Assembly (NCBI GenBank): GCA_944382875.1
Contig: CALWNQ010000023.1
Location: forward strand, 1-36,561
Length of the DNA stretch: 36,561 nt
From: an uncultured Clostridia bacterium
GTDB taxonomy: Bacteria > Bacillota > Clostridia > Oscillospirales > Ruminococcaceae
Direction of reading: 5' to 3'
This document shows, one piece after another, positions 1 through 8,043 of this stretch. Made by a program: the position numbers and the translations under genes. Below the pieces are notes generated by a model. It was not told where the DNA came from and did no database searches. It saw only the letters and a program-made list of their open reading frames with translations. Positions within the stretch are counted from its first letter, which is position 1, and each line of letters starts with the position of its first letter.

Positions 1-124
1 CATTAAATATGCGGATTATCTTTTTTTGTTTCCTTTTGCATGAAATCTGACATTTTGACAGCTGGTCTTTTTACTGGCTGTTTTCTACTTAAAGAAAATT
101 ATAAAGAAAAAGAAAAAAATTGGA

Positions 125-153
125 TTGCGCCAACATGAAAAGCATGTTATAAT
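125..153 (+). promoter_or_regulatory. SigA-type promoter of the PatB/MalY-like gene
   Basis: TTGCGC at 125-130, a 17-bp spacer and a perfect TATAAT at 148-153 with an upstream TG (extended -10). The predicted transcription start is near 159-160, which leaves a leader of only about 15 nt that is essentially the ribosome binding site. Confidence 0.65.
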
Positions 154-173
154 GGCGCATGGAGGTGTTTTCA

Positions 174-1337
174 ATGAAAAATTTTGATTTCGATACCTTT
201 CCTGATAGAAAGAATACTTGTTCCTCAAAATGGAGTGAATTAAAGTCAGAAAAAGAAATACCAATGTCCATTGCGGATATGGATTTCCGATCACCTGACT
301 GTGTTGTCGAAGCGCTGAAAGAACGCTCGCAACATGGAATGTTTGGATATACATATGTTGGGGATGACTTTTATCAAGCTTTTTGCGATTGGGAAAAGAA
401 AATTCATGGAAGTGATGTAAAAAATGAGGAAATTATTCCAACTGCAGGAGTAATTACCGGACTGCAATGGAGTATGCAGGCGTTGACCGGAAAAGGTGGC
501 GCGTTGGTTATGCTGCCGGCATATCCGCCCTTTCTGTCAGTTCCAAAGAATCTGGAAAAGCCACTGGTGACAATGGAAATGAAGCCGGAAAACGGAAAAT
601 GGAACTGGGATAAAGCGGAATTTGAACGAATTGCCAAAAGCGGCAAGATAGATACTTTTATCCTCTGTAATCCGCACAACCCGACTGGTCGTCTTTGGAG
701 CAGAGAAGAACTCTGCTGGATGCTCTCCATCTCCCGGGAAAACAACATCCAAGTATTTTCGGATGAAATTCATGGAGATATCATCCTGCCTGGAGAAGAA
801 TTTGTGTCGGTTCTTTCACTTCCGATGGAAATTGCTGGCGACGCAGTTGTGCTGACTGCACCGAGTAAGACTTTTAACCTGCCGGGTTTACAGACTTCCT
901 GTGCAGTGATCCGCAATGCGGATTCCAGAAAGAGAGTGAAAGACCTGATGGCAAAATCTCATCTTCCCGGCCCGAATCTGATGGGAATAACTGCCGCAAC
1001 TGCTGCTTATCGGGGCGGAGAGGAATGGCTGCGGGAAATGATCTCTTATTTAAAAGAAAATATAGACTTCACTGAAAAGTTTTTGCGGGAGCATCTGCCG
1101 GAAATCACCTTTATCCGGCCACAGGCCACCTATCTGCTTTGGCTGGATTTCCGAAAAACAGGATGGAAATGCGACAAATTATCCGAAAAGCTGCGGGACG
1201 GCGGAGTTTTCCTGAGTGCTGGAACGAACTTTGGAAAAGAAGTGGGAGAAGGCTTTATGCGTCTGACTGCTGCATGTCCGCGCAGTCTGCTTAAGGAAGC
1301 ACTCGAGCGTATTGAAAAAGTAATCAAACAGGGATAA
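174..1337 (+). CDS. PatB/MalY-family PLP-dependent aminotransferase / C-S lyase
   Basis: Fold-type I PLP enzyme of the aminotransferase class I/II superfamily, MalY/PatB branch. Members are usually cystathionine beta-lyases (cystathionine to homocysteine, pyruvate and ammonia) or general C-S lyases in the cytosol. The 387-residue protein shows the N-terminal ADMDF block (about 34-38) typical of the branch, NPHNPTGR (166-173), SDEIHGD (196-202, with the Asp that contacts the pyridine nitrogen) and SKTFN with the predicted Schiff-base Lys232. The start is ATG 174 because GGAGGT at 161-166 sits seven bases upstream; the in-frame ATG at 159 lies within the predicted transcription start and the ribosome binding site. 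The gene is alone, between its own promoter and a bidirectional terminator. Substrate cannot be read from sequence; a methionine-cycle role is a family inference. Confidence 0.9.
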   Translation: MKNFDFDTFPDRKNTCSSKWSELKSEKEIPMSIADMDFRSPDCVVEALKERSQHGMFGYTYVGDDFYQAFCDWEKKIHGSDVKNEEIIPTAGVITGLQWSMQALTGKGGALVMLPAYPPFLSVPKNLEKPLVTMEMKPENGKWNWDKAEFERIAKSGKIDTFILCNPHNPTGRLWSREELCWMLSISRENNIQVFSDEIHGDIILPGEEFVSVLSLPMEIAGDAVVLTAPSKTFNLPGLQTSCAVIRNADSRKRVKDLMAKSHLPGPNLMGITAATAAYRGGEEWLREMISYLKENIDFTEKFLREHLPEITFIRPQATYLLWLDFRKTGWKCDKLSEKLRDGGVFLSAGTNFGKEVGEGFMRLTAACPRSLLKEALERIEKVIKQG

Positions 1338-1342
1338 AAAAA

Positions 1343-1370
1343 CCGGCTGCTTTTGGACAGCCGGGTTTTT
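1343..1370. terminator. Bidirectional intrinsic terminator
   Basis: CCGGCTG (1343-1349) pairs with CAGCCGG (1358-1364). A T run follows on the plus strand and an A run precedes it, so it can serve both the PatB/MalY-like gene and the convergent GH28-like gene. Confidence 0.85.
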
Positions 1371-1371
1371 C

Positions 1372-2712
1372 TTATTCTGAAAAGACATCATTTGTTACCG
1401 CATTTTCACGAAGCAAATGCACGGTGCCATTTTCATCCGATAGAATTGCTTCCAAATTCTGTGCCGAAATCTGAGACAGCACCAGGGTATCGATTACAGC
1501 ATCCGGCCCAGTTTTTACAAGACAGCTGCCTTTTCTGCCCAGCACCTCTGTATTGCGGATGACCACCTGTTTTGCTGGGCAGTCCAGATAGATGTAATCT
1601 GTTTCTTTTTGGGTTTCCGAATTGTCCAAAATATGCAGACCGTCAATCAGAAGACTATTGATCCGGGTGGAATCCCCGGTACGTCTGCTGCCGTCATAGG
1701 GAAGGCCGGCTTCCAGAATGCGGCGGCTTTGTTCCGGCTGGATATGGTAGATATTTTTTAACACGAGGCTGTCAATATTGCCGCCCAGTTTGAACAGAAA
1801 TGGTTCCATATAGGTATAGTTGGGAGTCAGCGGATTCAGGTTGATTCCGTCAAAGACGATATTGCCGTAGTTACCGCCATTGCTTTCCACCCATGGATTG
1901 ATGATGAATCCAAAACTCTTATAAGTTCCGGTGACATTTCGAATCAGTACCCGGTCGAGACGACCGGTCCCGCAGGAAAGGAGGCGAATCCCCTGGTCGG
2001 CACCTTTCAGTGTGACACCGTCGATCAGCACATCGGTGATATTCGATACAAAATCATGTTCGTCCGGCGCCAGTGCGATAAAGTCATCTCCCGATTCCCC
2101 GCTAATGCCGCGCAGCGTCAGATTCCGTCCCGGCCCCCAGAAATGCAGACCGTCCTGGTTCTGGCAGTCCTGATGGTCTGGCAGCTCAATCCGGATATTC
2201 TCCATCCAGACATCTTCCCAGTTTGCCGCCAGGAGGGCGAAAGTAGTTTGGTTGCGGATGGTAACATCCCGCATGATCAGATTCTGGACACCAAAAAAGA
2301 CAAAACCCATCACCCAGTAACGATCGGAAAAACAGGGAAAGCGGCGGTATTCCGGCGGTATTTCCACATCGTGCTGCTGGCCGCGGCAGTTGTGGTTGTA
2401 GGTTCCGCCGATCAGCGTGATGTTGTTGTCGCGGATCTCTTCCAGATCCCAGTGTGCGTTTTTGAGGATGGCGTCGTTGGAGCCGTCGCGGAGGAAAAAG
2501 CCGCAGCTTGTGTCAAGACACTCAATGGTAGTGTTGGGGTAGACGCGCAGGCCGGTCACCAGCGCCGCGCCGTCCATAATCAGACGAAGCCCGCCGGATT
2601 CTTCTGCCTGGTCGAGTAGCGCCTGCAAGGCCGCGGTATCGTCGGTTCCGCCGCCGGTCAGCACATTGCTGTCTAACATGGCGTAGTCACTTGCATACAG
2701 AATTTGAGTCAT
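1372..2712 (-). CDS. GH28-like parallel beta-helix glycoside hydrolase
   Basis: Protein of 446 residues with pectin-lyase-like right-handed beta-helix repeats throughout (runs such as NLIMRDVTIRN and NLTLRGISGES). GH28 enzymes (polygalacturonases, rhamnogalacturonases) hydrolyse pectin backbones with an Asp trio. Here NQDGLHF followed by SGDDFIAL matches the NTDG and GDD active-site blocks, but the usual GHG and RIK blocks are not recognisable, so either the family is divergent or the specificity differs. The start is ATG 2712, preceded by AAAGGAGAAGG; an upstream in-frame ATG at 2772 falls before the promoter -10. There is no signal peptide, implying a cytosolic enzyme acting on short oligosaccharides. 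It lies just downstream of the GH51 gene on the same strand but has its own promoter. Confidence 0.8.
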   Translation of the reverse strand: MTQILYASDYAMLDSNVLTGGGTDDTAALQALLDQAEESGGLRLIMDGAALVTGLRVYPNTTIECLDTSCGFFLRDGSNDAILKNAHWDLEEIRDNNITLIGGTYNHNCRGQQHDVEIPPEYRRFPCFSDRYWVMGFVFFGVQNLIMRDVTIRNQTTFALLAANWEDVWMENIRIELPDHQDCQNQDGLHFWGPGRNLTLRGISGESGDDFIALAPDEHDFVSNITDVLIDGVTLKGADQGIRLLSCGTGRLDRVLIRNVTGTYKSFGFIINPWVESNGGNYGNIVFDGINLNPLTPNYTYMEPFLFKLGGNIDSLVLKNIYHIQPEQSRRILEAGLPYDGSRRTGDSTRINSLLIDGLHILDNSETQKETDYIYLDCPAKQVVIRNTEVLGRKGSCLVKTGPDAVIDTLVLSQISAQNLEAILSDENGTVHLLRENAVTNDVFSE

Positions 2713-2751
2713 TTTTCCTTCTCCTTTCATGTGGGAATCTGCTTTACCATG

Positions 2752-2780
2752 AATATAGCATAAATCCTGCAAAACGGCAA
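2752..2780 (-). promoter_or_regulatory. Promoter of GH28-like gene
   Basis: Read on the minus strand: TTGCCG (2775-2780), 17-bp spacer, TGC extended -10 and TATATT (2752-2757). It lies between the GH51 terminator and the GH28-like start, so the two genes are separate units. Confidence 0.6.
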
Positions 2781-2792
2781 CAGGATTTTAAT

Positions 2793-2826
2793 AAAAAAAC
2801 ACCGCCCTTTTAAAAGGACAGTGTTT
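2793..2826 (-). terminator. Intrinsic terminator of GH51 gene
   Basis: An 11-bp minus-strand stem (arms 2816-2826 and 2797-2807, with two G-U pairs) and loop TTTTAAAA, followed on the minus strand by seven Ts. The stem is fully paired only as minus-strand RNA. Confidence 0.85.
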
Positions 2827-2834
2827 GTAGTTTC

Positions 2835-4691
2835 TTATGCTTTGTTTACAAGGATCACAGCAAAAGAGTAGGGCGGGAAGCGGAAGGAAACCTCGCCGTT
2901 TTCACAGCAGACCGGGGCTTTAACTGCCGCGACATAGTCGGGATCGAGCAGCGAGTTGGTGTCGGTCGGAAATTCGGAAGCGAGCAGCCATCCTTCGGCC
3001 GACGCGACCTTTTTGTCTTTCAGGGAGAAGGTAGCGGTGATGGCTTCAGTGCCGAAGTTGGCGGCTTTGATGACATATTGGTCGGCTTTTTCGCCCGCTG
3101 TTACAAACAGGTTGCTGTCGGCGCCTTTTTGGGCGGTGCAGTCGTTATACAGGACGGTTTCAGGCGAATAGGCCGAGAAGAGCCGCTGTACCTCATAAGA
3201 CGGGATGCCGAATACCCGGCTGCCGTCAAAGTTGATGAGGTTGACCGGCCATTTGCGGTCGTGGTCGTTGCAGAAAAGCGGCGCGTAGGAAGCAATCCGC
3301 ACCCGGTCGCAGCGGTTTTCCATCCGGATCATAAAGGTCGCGTCGGATACCGCACCCAGTAGGTTGCCGTAGCCTACTTCGGTATTGCAGGCGTATTCGC
3401 CTACATAAACCGGTACGCCGTTGCCCTCATAGGCTTCGGTCATGTTGGGGAAAGCCTGCGGAACAGTGTAATAGTGGTCGTCCACCATGTCCATCGGCGC
3501 GTCGGGGACGGGCTGGTCGGCGATCAGGATGAGATCCGGGTATTTTGCCTTGATGGCGTCATAGAAGCGGCGATAGCGGCAGTGGTATTCCGGTCCCCAG
3601 TTTTCGTTGCCGATTTCGACATAGCGAAGGCGGAACGGAGCAGGGTGGCCGTCGGCGGCGCGCAGCGCACCATAGGTGGTGGAGGTATCGCCGCAGATGT
3701 ACTCAATGCCGTCCAGTGCGTTCTGGAGCCAGTATTCGATGCCGGCTTCATCGGCCGGTTCGCTCTGCCGCCCCTGGCAGGACATGCCGCAGTTGACCAC
3801 ATACATGATGTCGGCGTCCAGATCCTCGGCGAGCTGGCAGAATTCCAGCATTCCCAGTCCGTCAGTGGCACGGTAGCTCCACAGATCCCAGTGGCCGGGG
3901 CGGTCTTCAATGGGGCCGCGTGTCTTTTTCCAGTGAATAGCGTTAGCAAGGTTGATACCTTCGACAACACAGCCGCCGGGGAAGCGGATAAAACCGGGCT
4001 TCATGCCGCGCAGTTTCTCCATCAGGTCGCGCCGGAAGCCGAATGGACGGCTTTGGTCGGTGTCGGCGGGGAAGAGGGTGACAAAGTCGAGGTAGAGGGT
4101 GCCTTTTTCATAAATCCGGACAAAAAACCGGGCGTTGGGCGTTTCGGCTGGGCAGTCCAGGGTGAACGGGATTTTGGCAAAAGTTTCGGTTACTTCCAGC
4201 TCCTTGCTGCAAATGACAGTGCCGCCGCTGTACATCAAGCCGATTTCAGCGTGGGTAATCCCTTCGCCGCGGAGGATGACAAAACCGTAATAGGACTGAG
4301 GTTTCAGCGGGATTCCCCAGTAGCCGCCGTTGACCGCTGCAGAGCTTTCTCCCCGCACCAGCGACATGCAAAGCTGTTCGGGACATTCCGGGTTGCGGGG
4401 ATTTTCACGGGTGCGCTCCATGGCGGCGGTGCCGTCGCAGAGCAGTGTCCAGCCGGGAAGCGGATTAGTGGGATCAAAATCCTCGGTGTGGCCACGCAGG
4501 GTACGGACCTTTCCGCCGGCGTAGACTGTGTCCTCGGGGAGATTGGCCTCCGCAAAATTGCGGTTGCGGATCAATTCCGCATACAGTCCGCCGTCGCCTG
4601 CGTGGTTAATTTCCTCATAAAAAATACCCCACATTTTGGGATTCGGCCGGCCGATGACATGGCCGGGATCGATGGTAACCTTTTTGTTCAT
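2835..4691 (-). CDS. GH51-type alpha-L-arabinofuranosidase, cytosolic
   Basis: Removes terminal non-reducing alpha-L-arabinofuranosyl residues from arabinan, arabinoxylan or pectin side-chain oligosaccharides by a retaining mechanism. The protein is 618 residues: a beta-sandwich/CBM-like stretch at about 75-210, a TIM barrel from about 215 with the RFPGG block (236-240), EIGNENWG giving predicted acid/base Glu363, YVGEYACN giving predicted nucleophile Glu432, and a C-terminal beta domain. No signal peptide is present. The start is ATG 4691 with AAGGAGCTGTGACC upstream; longer upstream reading in this frame runs through the divergent regulator and is spurious. It is divergent from the AraC gene at 4815, which probably controls it in response to arabinose or an arabino-oligosaccharide. 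Confidence 0.93.
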   Translation of the reverse strand: MNKKVTIDPGHVIGRPNPKMWGIFYEEINHAGDGGLYAELIRNRNFAEANLPEDTVYAGGKVRTLRGHTEDFDPTNPLPGWTLLCDGTAAMERTRENPRNPECPEQLCMSLVRGESSAAVNGGYWGIPLKPQSYYGFVILRGEGITHAEIGLMYSGGTVICSKELEVTETFAKIPFTLDCPAETPNARFFVRIYEKGTLYLDFVTLFPADTDQSRPFGFRRDLMEKLRGMKPGFIRFPGGCVVEGINLANAIHWKKTRGPIEDRPGHWDLWSYRATDGLGMLEFCQLAEDLDADIMYVVNCGMSCQGRQSEPADEAGIEYWLQNALDGIEYICGDTSTTYGALRAADGHPAPFRLRYVEIGNENWGPEYHCRYRRFYDAIKAKYPDLILIADQPVPDAPMDMVDDHYYTVPQAFPNMTEAYEGNGVPVYVGEYACNTEVGYGNLLGAVSDATFMIRMENRCDRVRIASYAPLFCNDHDRKWPVNLINFDGSRVFGIPSYEVQRLFSAYSPETVLYNDCTAQKGADSNLFVTAGEKADQYVIKAANFGTEAITATFSLKDKKVASAEGWLLASEFPTDTNSLLDPDYVAAVKAPVCCENGEVSFRFPPYSFAVILVNKA

Positions 4692-4730
4692 GGTCACAGC
4701 TCCTTTACAAAAAAAATTTTGTATGCTATG

Positions 4731-4736
4731 ATTATA
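4731..4736 (-). promoter_or_regulatory. -10 element for GH51 gene
   Basis: Minus-strand TATAAT with upstream TGT (extended -10). The hexamer 17 bp upstream is AACAAT, a poor -35, which fits an activator-dependent promoter driven by the divergent AraC protein. Confidence 0.5.
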
Positions 4737-4814
4737 ACAATTCAGGGCCGGGAATTGTTGCTCCGGCGGCGGAAAAAATGATTCAAAACGATCATCTTGC
4801 GGGAGGAGAAAAGC

Positions 4815-5582
4815 TTGGATTTTACTTTGCAGCAAGCGGCGTATCACGCTTTTTGTGCGGAAAATTTCTCGGTCTGCCGGCCGGACGGGCCGGAAAACTT
4901 TGCCTTTGTGCATTTTTTGCGCCCGATGGAGCTTTGGCAGAATGGAGAACTGGTTCCAGTGGAAAAGGGAGCGTTTATCCTGTTTGCGCACGGAATGCGG
5001 CAGCAGTATCATCCTCAAACGCCTGACATGCTGGAACACTGGTGCCATTTTTCCTGCGAAGGCTTCCGGGAATGGTGCGGGGAGCTGGGGCTTCCGTTCG
5101 GGGAGCCGTTCTTTGTTCGGGATGCCACCGCTGCTGACGCGATTTTCCAAACTGTGACAGCCGATTTTTATGACGGCAGTGTGAGCGCAGTGCGCTACGG
5201 GATGCAGGCGCTTTTCCTCTGCCTGGCGGCGGCGCGGCAGACAGCCGCCAACCGGGAGGAGCATGCCCGGCTCTATGCGCTGCGGGCGATGCTGCGGGAC
5301 CGGCTCGACGAGGAATGGACAGTGGAAAAAATGGCCGAGGCAGTGGGATATTCGGCTTCACACTTGAACCGGCTCTACCGGCATACCTTTGATATCAGCC
5401 CAATGCAGGACCTCTGCCGGATGCGGATGGAGCGAGCAAAATATCTTCTGACAGCCACTTCCTATTCCGTGGAACACATCGCTGGGCTGCTGCGGTATGA
5501 TTCCTGCACCAGTTTTATTTCCCGCTTCCGAAAAGTCGCCGGTGTGACGCCACTCCAGTACCGCAAGCGATGGGCACGTTAG
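4815..5582 (+). CDS. AraC-family transcriptional regulator
   Basis: 255-residue regulator with an N-terminal cupin-like sensing domain and a C-terminal pair of helix-turn-helices (about 155-255) ending in the family motif FISRFRKVAGVTPLQYRK. It is predicted to sense a sugar and activate the divergent GH51 gene. The start is assigned to TTG 4815 because GGGAGGAG at 4801-4808 lies six bases upstream; the in-frame TTG at 4797 would place that ribosome binding site inside the gene. The stop codon overlaps the convergent PflX-like gene by four bases (5579-5582), so there is no room for a terminator between them. Effector identity is inferred from its neighbour only. Confidence 0.9.
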   Translation: MDFTLQQAAYHAFCAENFSVCRPDGPENFAFVHFLRPMELWQNGELVPVEKGAFILFAHGMRQQYHPQTPDMLEHWCHFSCEGFREWCGELGLPFGEPFFVRDATAADAIFQTVTADFYDGSVSAVRYGMQALFLCLAAARQTAANREEHARLYALRAMLRDRLDEEWTVEKMAEAVGYSASHLNRLYRHTFDISPMQDLCRMRMERAKYLLTATSYSVEHIAGLLRYDSCTSFISRFRKVAGVTPLQYRKRWAR

Positions 5583-6481
5583 ACTCCTTCGCAGTCAAAG
5601 GGCGGGATAAAGCTTTCGTCGGCGGTGCCGCCCTCCTGGATAAAGCCGTTTTCCACTCCGAGGTTGACTGCAAAGTCGATGATGCGGTCGTATTCATCCT
5701 GAGTGATGGTGCGGTTAATTTCGGGGTAGTCTTTGACATTTTCGAGCGACGTAAATTGGTTCATAATGCTTAAGTAGATGCTGTTGCCGTATTTCCGGTG
5801 GAGATACCGCAGCAGCTTTTTGCTTTCCTTTGCCATGCCGGGCAGCAAAAGGTGCCGGACAATCACTCCTCTGGTCATGATGCCGTGGCAGTCAAAGACA
5901 GCCTCCCCGGTCTGGTGGACCATTTCGGCGAGGGCCTTTTTGGCATGTTCAAAATAATCGGGGGCTGCCGAATACCGGGCGGCATGTTCAGCTGAAACAT
6001 ATTTGAAATCCGGGAGGTAGACATCGACCAGCCCTTCGAGCAGCCGGAGTGTTTCCACCTTTTCATATCCGCCGCAGTTAAAGACAACCGGGATGGTAAG
6101 GCCATTCTGTTTGGCCTTTTGCAGCGCTAAGATGATCTGGGGGACATAATGGGTGGGGGTGACTAGGTTGATATTGTGGGCTTTCTGCTGCTGGAGCTCG
6201 AGAAAAATCTCGGAAAGACGGCTAACGGATATTTCTTTCCCTGCCTGTCCGCGGCTGATTTCCCGGTTCTGGCAGTAGACGCACCCGAGAGGGCACCCTG
6301 AAAAAAAGACGGCCCCGGATCCGTTGGCACCCGAAATGCAGGGTTCTTCCCAGTAATGCAGGGCGGCACGCGCTACCTTGATTGTATCTCCGGCGACACT
6401 GCAGCGGCCTTTCTGCCCGGCAAGCCGGTTGACACCGCATTCGCGCGGGCACAGGGTACAGTGTTTGAGCAGTTCCAACAT
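5579..6481 (-). CDS. PflX-type radical SAM protein
   Basis: 300-residue radical SAM protein resembling PflX/COG1313, an uncharacterised relative of pyruvate formate-lyase activating enzyme. The SAM-binding [4Fe-4S] ligands are C63-x3-C67-x2-C70 (SGCPLGCVYC). An N-terminal cysteine group (C8, C11, C15, C27) may bind an extra cluster or zinc. LVTPTHYVPQI and FNCGGYEKVETL are typical of this family. The start is ATG 6481 with AAGGAAGG upstream. There is no glycyl radical enzyme next to it, so the partner is unknown and may be elsewhere on the chromosome. The gene ends by overlapping the AraC stop. Confidence 0.85.
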   Translation of the reverse strand: MLELLKHCTLCPRECGVNRLAGQKGRCSVAGDTIKVARAALHYWEEPCISGANGSGAVFFSGCPLGCVYCQNREISRGQAGKEISVSRLSEIFLELQQQKAHNINLVTPTHYVPQIILALQKAKQNGLTIPVVFNCGGYEKVETLRLLEGLVDVYLPDFKYVSAEHAARYSAAPDYFEHAKKALAEMVHQTGEAVFDCHGIMTRGVIVRHLLLPGMAKESKKLLRYLHRKYGNSIYLSIMNQFTSLENVKDYPEINRTITQDEYDRIIDFAVNLGVENGFIQEGGTADESFIPPFDCEGV

Positions 6482-6601
6482 AAAATCCTTCCTTTGCAGC
6501 AGTTCTCTGCTTGTAATGATAGGGGAAAGCCGTCGTTTTGTCAAGAAGAAAGCCCGGAAATTGCGCAGAATGCCGGTTTTTTGGGAATCTGCCGCAGATA
6601 C

Positions 6602-6630
6602 TTGCGCCGCGGTTTCAAAAGCGGTACAAT
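6602..6630 (+). promoter_or_regulatory. Promoter of SGNH esterase gene
   Basis: TTGCGC (6602-6607), exactly 17 bp, TACAAT (6625-6630). Predicted transcription start is near 6637, which excludes the in-frame ATG at 6538. Confidence 0.6.
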
Positions 6631-6663
6631 AGGAACAAAATGACCGGAAAAGGAAGTGCAATG

Positions 6664-8037
6664 ATGTTTGGTGTAATTCTGGAAAGAGCACCGCAGGATT
6701 GGCAGATTCTGCAGCAGGAAAATAGCTTTGCAATGCTGGAAGCGGAGGGACGGTTTGAGATTCCGGAAGGAGTAGCGTTACCTGAGCCCACGGTATACCT
6801 GCGGCTGGTGCGGGAAGATAGCGGCGCTGATGTGACTGGTTGGCAGAAGGCGGAAACGCTGCCCGGAAACCGATGGAAAGGCACAATCCGGATGCCGGCG
6901 GGCGGTCTTTACCGGCTGGAAACCTGTTTGAATACCGCAAAACAGGTGGAGCTGGAGTGGTCGGCGCGCGGCGATATGCGGCATCATCTGGGTGCTGGCG
7001 ACCTGTTTGTCATTGCCGGGCAGAGCAACTCGGCTGGTTACGGAAAAGATCCGCTCTATGATCCGCCCGAAATGGGCGTTCATCTGCTGCGAAACAGTCT
7101 GCGCTGGGATCTCGCTACTCATCCGATGAATGATTCGACCGACAGCGTACACATTGTCAACACCGAGGGGGCAAATTCCGGGAGTTGTCCGTATCTGAGT
7201 TTTGGCAAGATGCTCCGGCGGGAACTGGGATACCCCATCGGGCTTTTGCAGACTTCGCTGGGCGGTTCGCCGCTTTCCCGCTGGAATCCCGCTGAAAACG
7301 GCGATCTCTATGCCTCTATGCTGGAGGTGATCCGCTCTCAGGGCGGCAAAATCCGGGGTGTCCTTTGGTATCAGGGTTGCTCGGACACCGGGGAACACCT
7401 GTATGAAAGCTATGAGGAGCGGTTTGGACAGATGATGGATTCGCTGGAAGCCAATCTGGGTTACAGAACACATTGGCTTACCGTACAGCTGAATCGTCAG
7501 CTCTTTAATGGCAGCAACGGCGCCGATGAGGGGTGGGGAACCATTCGGGAAGTACAGCGGCAGCTGGCGCGGAAATGTGAGTATGTGTCGGTCGTTCCCA
7601 CAACAGACTGCGGGCTGAGCGACGGTATCCACAACAATTCAAGCGGCAACCTTGTGATCGGGGAGCGGCTGGCAGCAGCGGCGCTGCGGGATATTTACGG
7701 GCGTGTTTGCGGGAGTCCGGCGCCTGATCTGGAAACCGCCGAGCTGACACAGCCTGATACCATTACGCTGACCTTTTCCGGGGTTTTCGGGTGGCTTTGC
7801 CAGTATGGTTCTCTGAATACGGTACAGCACGCCTTTACGGCAGAGGATGCAGCTGGTGAAATTCCGGTCATCGGTCTTGATTTTGCCAAAGATAAGATTA
7901 TGGTTCGCCTTTCCCGTCCTGTTGGGGAGAACTGCCGCATTTCGGGCGGCTGGCAGATGGATCCGCCCCTTTTGCCGGTGGATTACGGCAACCACCAGCC
8001 GATCCTTTCGTTCTATCAGGTGCCGGTGGAGAGATAA
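6664..8037 (+). CDS. Sialate O-acetylesterase-like (SASA/CE6-type) SGNH hydrolase
   Basis: Carbohydrate esterase of about 457 residues. After an N-terminal beta domain (1-105) comes the SGNH block AGQSNSAG with predicted nucleophile Ser121, then TSLGGSPLSRW (197-207), WYQGCSD (235-241) and DGIHNNSSG carrying the Asp320/His323 pair; a C-terminal beta domain follows. The family removes O-acetyl groups from sugars (sialic acid, xylan, pectin); here, among arabinosidases and a rhamnosidase, de-acetylation of pectin or xylan fragments is the likelier job. No signal peptide. The start is 6664 (seven bases after AGGAAG at 6651-6656); 6661 is an equally in-frame alternative. The next gene begins six bases after the stop. 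Confidence 0.85.
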   Translation: MFGVILERAPQDWQILQQENSFAMLEAEGRFEIPEGVALPEPTVYLRLVREDSGADVTGWQKAETLPGNRWKGTIRMPAGGLYRLETCLNTAKQVELEWSARGDMRHHLGAGDLFVIAGQSNSAGYGKDPLYDPPEMGVHLLRNSLRWDLATHPMNDSTDSVHIVNTEGANSGSCPYLSFGKMLRRELGYPIGLLQTSLGGSPLSRWNPAENGDLYASMLEVIRSQGGKIRGVLWYQGCSDTGEHLYESYEERFGQMMDSLEANLGYRTHWLTVQLNRQLFNGSNGADEGWGTIREVQRQLARKCEYVSVVPTTDCGLSDGIHNNSSGNLVIGERLAAAALRDIYGRVCGSPAPDLETAELTQPDTITLTFSGVFGWLCQYGSLNTVQHAFTAEDAAGEIPVIGLDFAKDKIMVRLSRPVGENCRISGGWQMDPPLLPVDYGNHQPILSFYQVPVER

Positions 8038-8043
8038 ATTTAT

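Noticed and set aside
1-124. TTGACA at 55-60 as the -35 of the first gene
   Set aside because: No -10 lies at proper distance (about 78-83); the TTGCGC/TATAAT pair at 125-153 is better placed.
3474-4781. 435-codon open frame on the plus strand opposite GH51
   Set aside because: It is fully antisense to a clear GH51 gene, has no ribosome binding site and a composition typical of a GC-rich shadow frame.
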